From the NCBI GenBank assembly GCA_014523665.1, contig JAATVR010000366.1, positions 1-6,183 on the forward strand: DNA of 6,183 nucleotides, given 5' to 3'. Numbering within the stretch: the first letter of the stretch is position 1; every line of letters begins with the position of its first letter. Below the pieces are notes generated by a model. The model searched no databases, was not told the DNA's origin, and saw only the letters and a list, made by a program, of their open reading frames with translations. Shown here piece after piece: positions 4,286 to 6,183 of this stretch. Both the position numbers and the translations under genes were made by a program. Origin of the DNA: Nitrososphaerales archaeon TH526 (lineage in GTDB: Archaea; Thermoproteota; Nitrososphaeria; Nitrososphaerales; Nitrososphaeraceae).

Positions 4286-5914
4286 TTGGAAGGAAGAGTT
4301 GTATCAAGAGGGGATGTAATACCACTTAATATTATGGGTAGGAAATCGGGTCTAGTTGTAAATAGTGTAATGCCATCTGGAACAGCGTCAGCTGCATATT
4401 CTATTAGTAAGGACACCGAATTCATACTGAGCTCCTTATCTAAAGCAGGACCTAGAGGTGGAATTCCGAGAGTATCTTATGAAGATATCGGTGGATTACG
4501 TAATGAAGTACAAAAGGTAAGAGAAATGATAGAGCTTCCTCTTAGACATCCAGAAATATTTGAAAGAATTGGAATTGAAGCACCTAAAGGTGTTTTATTG
4601 CATGGACCACCAGGAACTGGAAAGACATTGTTAGCTCAGGCTGTGGCCAATGAAACAAATGCAAATTATTATTCAATCGCTGGTCCTGAAATAATGAGCA
4701 AGTTTTATGGGGAAAGTGAGGAGAGGCTGCGTGATACATTTAAGCAGGCTCAAGACAATGCGCCATCAATAATATTCATAGATGAACTCGATTCCATAGC
4801 ACCAAAAAGAGATGAAGTATCTGGAGATGTAGAAAAAAGAATAGTTTCTCAGTTGCTGACTTTGATGGATGGCCTTGAAGCTAGAGGGAAGGTTGTAGTA
4901 ATAGGTGCAACAAATAGAGTAAATTCTATTGATCCTGCCTTGCGAAGACCAGGGAGATTTGATAGAGAAATTGAAATAGGTATACCCGATGAAGAAGGCA
5001 GGCTTGACATACTTCATATTCACACAAGGGGAATGCCATTGACTGATGATGTTAAGTTAGAATACTTCGCAAAAATAACTCATGGCTTTGTTGGCGCAGA
5101 TCTTGAGTCATTGTGTAAAGAAGCAGCAATGCGTTCGTTGACTAGAGTAATTCCTGAAATCAATTTAGACCAAACAAAAATTCCTATTGAAGTTCTCAAT
5201 AAAATTAGAATAGGAAATAAAGACTTTGAAGAGGCACTCAAAGATATTCACCCGTCAGCAATAAGAGAAGTACAGATACAAAAACCTAATGTAAAGTGGG
5301 AGGACGTAGGAGGACTGGCAAATGTAAAGGATGAATTATCTGAAGCCATAGAATGGCCACTTAAGCATGCAGACCTATTTGATGAAGCAGACGTTATACC
5401 ACCTAAAGGTATCCTATTGTATGGATCTCCTGGCACTGGAAAGACTATGATTGCTAAAGCTGTCGCGACTAATTCCGAAGCCAATTTTATTAGTATAAAA
5501 GGTCCTGAATTAATATCAAAGTGGGTTGGAGGATATGGTGTTTATGAAGAACGTATATCAAATACTTTTGCGCCTGGTGAGGACATGGTATTATACTCCG
5601 AACCAGTAGGGTTTTCATATAAACCGGTATCTAACCGAACAAATGGTGAAACACAATATTTGATGAACTTCACCGCAGATTTAGTTATAACTGACACTCA
5701 AGGTAATGTCCTTGGAGGATTTCAGGATCTTCCGATATCGGAGATTATTTCTCACCATCAGAACAAGGAAGTAAATCTAGTAATAACACTCTCTCAATCT
5801 TCACCATTTCCAGAAGGTAATTACAAAGTATTGTATACAGTTCATGACGAACCCTCTGGCAATACATTCGAAATTACAAAAGACGTAACTGTGTCCCCCT
5901 CATCTAATGCTTAG
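4286..5914 (+). CDS. CDC48/VCP-like AAA ATPase, D1 complete and D2 truncated, fused to a foreign C-terminal domain
   Basis: CDC48 is a hexameric ATPase that unfolds proteins by threading them through its pore. The frame starts formally at TTG 4286, but homology begins further upstream across the frameshift. Residues 1-50 complete the second N-subdomain. D1 (about 65-325) is intact: Walker A GPPGTGKT 107-114, pore loop KFYGES 139-144, Walker B IIFIDE 162-167, sensor ATN 208-210, arginine fingers R221 and R224 in RRPGRFD. D2 starts with VKWEDVGGL (336-344) and has Walker A GSPGTGKT (380-387; the usual second residue is proline). It then ends at [11 protein letters not shown] (405-415), before Walker B, sensor and arginine fingers. 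Residues 416-542 ([28 protein letters not shown]...) resemble a beta-rich extracytoplasmic domain, not CDC48. D2 cannot hydrolyse ATP. With the frameshift, the gene is probably a pseudogene. Confidence 0.85.
   Translation: MEGRVVSRGDVIPLNIMGRKSGLVVNSVMPSGTASAAYSISKDTEFILSSLSKAGPRGGIPRVSYEDIGGLRNEVQKVREMIELPLRHPEIFERIGIEAPKGVLLHGPPGTGKTLLAQAVANETNANYYSIAGPEIMSKFYGESEERLRDTFKQAQDNAPSIIFIDELDSIAPKRDEVSGDVEKRIVSQLLTLMDGLEARGKVVVIGATNRVNSIDPALRRPGRFDREIEIGIPDEEGRLDILHIHTRGMPLTDDVKLEYFAKITHGFVGADLESLCKEAAMRSLTRVIPEINLDQTKIPIEVLNKIRIGNKDFEEALKDIHPSAIREVQIQKPNVKWEDVGGLANVKDELSEAIEWPLKHADLFDEADVIPPKGILLYGSPGTGKTMIAKAVATNSEANFISIKGPELISKWVGGYGVYEERISNTFAPGEDMVLYSEPVGFSYKPVSNRTNGETQYLMNFTADLVITDTQGNVLGGFQDLPISEIISHHQNKEVNLVITLSQSSPFPEGNYKVLYTVHDEPSGNTFEITKDVTVSPSSNA
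5531..5914 (+). other. Displaced C-terminal domain of a probable extracytoplasmic thaumarchaeal protein
   Basis: These 127 codons follow the D2 break in frame. The sequence has short alternating beta-type strands ([60 protein letters not shown]), NFT and NRT sequons and an NPY-like polar surface, all typical of secreted beta-sandwich domains and unlike any AAA module. I recall similar YG.YEER.SN.F.PGE...LY.EPVGF proteins in soil thaumarchaea, annotated only as hypothetical, but cannot verify this here. It lacks its own signal peptide and has no start codon with a ribosome-binding site. Its 3' end appears natural, with a serine-rich tail (SPSSNA) before TAG. Confidence 0.55.
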
Positions 5915-5937
5915 TTTCCTGTATCATTTACGGGAAA
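5915..5937 (+). terminator. Hairpin starting at the base after the stop codon
   Basis: TTTCCTGTA, TCATT, TACGGGAAA forms a 9-bp stem with one G-T pair and a 5-base loop, directly behind the TAG at 5912-5914. It is a plausible transcript-end or 3'-stability structure. The following T content is low, so a terminator role is uncertain. Confidence 0.4.
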
Positions 5938-5959
5938 ATGGATCCGAGGAAACTCCTTA

Positions 5960-6106
5960 TTATGCTTCCCATCTTAGTGTATTTTTGGGAAATCTTGATG
6001 TTTCATCATGCTGGTAGCAGGCTACTGGATTAACCAAATTTTGAGAGTTTAGATTATATTTGACGTTACAGAATTTGTTTTTGGAACATGAATTGCAGAA
6101 TAGCAT
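5960..6106 (-). CDS. Possible small cysteine-containing protein (48 residues), unconfirmed
   Basis: The minus strand encodes a product starting MLFCNSCSKNKFCNVKYNL, with cysteines at 4, 7, 13 and 30 and a histidine at 33. C-x2-C near the start and C-x2-H later could form a small zinc site. TTTTATTTG on the plus strand at about 6148-6156 provides a possible TATA box about 45 bases upstream of the ATG. There is no well-placed Shine-Dalgarno sequence, since GAAGG touches the ATG, and I do not recognise the protein. It is the only candidate gene in the final 270 bp. It may be chance. Confidence 0.25.
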   Translation of the reverse strand: MLFCNSCSKNKFCNVKYNLNSQNLVNPVACYQHDETSRFPKNTLRWEA

Positions 6107-6183
6107 CCTTCTTTTGTTGATCTATGTTTTACTCATGGCTCCCTCCCTTTTATTTGTCAAACAAACATATAGAAGAATTCAAG

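Noticed and set aside
4219..4425. 68-codon minus-strand open frame over the CDC48 frameshift
   Set aside because: Antisense to conserved CDC48 sequence; no promoter or ribosome-binding site of its own.
4766..5484. Two minus-strand open frames (4766-5023 and 5248-5484) inside the CDC48 D1 and D2 region
   Set aside because: Both are antisense shadows of conserved ATPase motifs.
6008..6036. Short hairpins (GATG-TTT-CATC and GTAG-CAGG-CTAC), considered as a tRNA or small RNA
   Set aside because: No cloverleaf, TpsiC arm or anticodon stem can be assembled; the stems are only 4-5 bp.
1..6183. CRISPR array, insertion sequence, integrase, phage genes, rRNA or tRNA
   Set aside because: No regularly spaced repeats, transposase motifs, terminal inverted repeats or RNA-gene sequence were seen on either strand.

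Overview
The window looks like a chromosomal segment from an AT-rich ammonia-oxidising archaeon of the Nitrososphaeria (Thaumarchaeota), perhaps near Nitrosocosmicus. The evidence is a two-domain CDC48-type AAA ATPase, archaeal Hsp20, class III cyclase residues of the kind found in soil thaumarchaea, tiny single-C2H2 zinc-finger proteins, and archaeal TATA boxes instead of bacterial -35/-10 promoters. The genus is an inference from gene style and base composition; no rRNA gene is present.

Layout. Positions 1-151 (minus) hold the middle of a nitroreductase-family gene without its 5' part. It runs out of frame into an 87-residue two-helix membrane protein (124-387, minus). Positions 452-1042 (plus) hold the C-terminal part of a class III nucleotide cyclase, with no usable start upstream of its conserved motifs. 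Two very small zinc-finger genes follow (1117-1272 and 1461-1595, plus), then a family 4-like glycosyltransferase (1664-3067, minus). A 226-bp divergent promoter region separates it from an Hsp20 chaperone gene (3294-3830, plus). Next comes a CDC48-like ATPase that is damaged twice. A one-base insertion at 4221/4222 splits it, and its second ATPase domain stops right after the pore loop and continues in frame into the tail of an unrelated, probably extracytoplasmic protein (to 5914). The last 270 bp contain a hairpin and at best one small cysteine-containing ORF on the minus strand.

How it fits together. The most interesting signal is regulatory. A 19-bp partly palindromic element (consensus YACYCRCATSWGGTGWGTA) occurs three times, each 0-3 bp upstream of a TATA box: before the first zinc-finger gene, before the second, and before hsp20. 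This suggests a small local regulon linking the zinc-finger proteins to a heat-shock chaperone. The palindromic copy may also serve the divergent glycosyltransferase. The hsp20 leader additionally carries an inverted repeat ending exactly at its ribosome-binding site.

The second theme is gene breakage. Three genes are truncated or chimeric and one of these is also frameshifted, within 6 kb. Either this is a degraded, recombining region, or some junctions are assembly errors. The sequence alone cannot decide between these.
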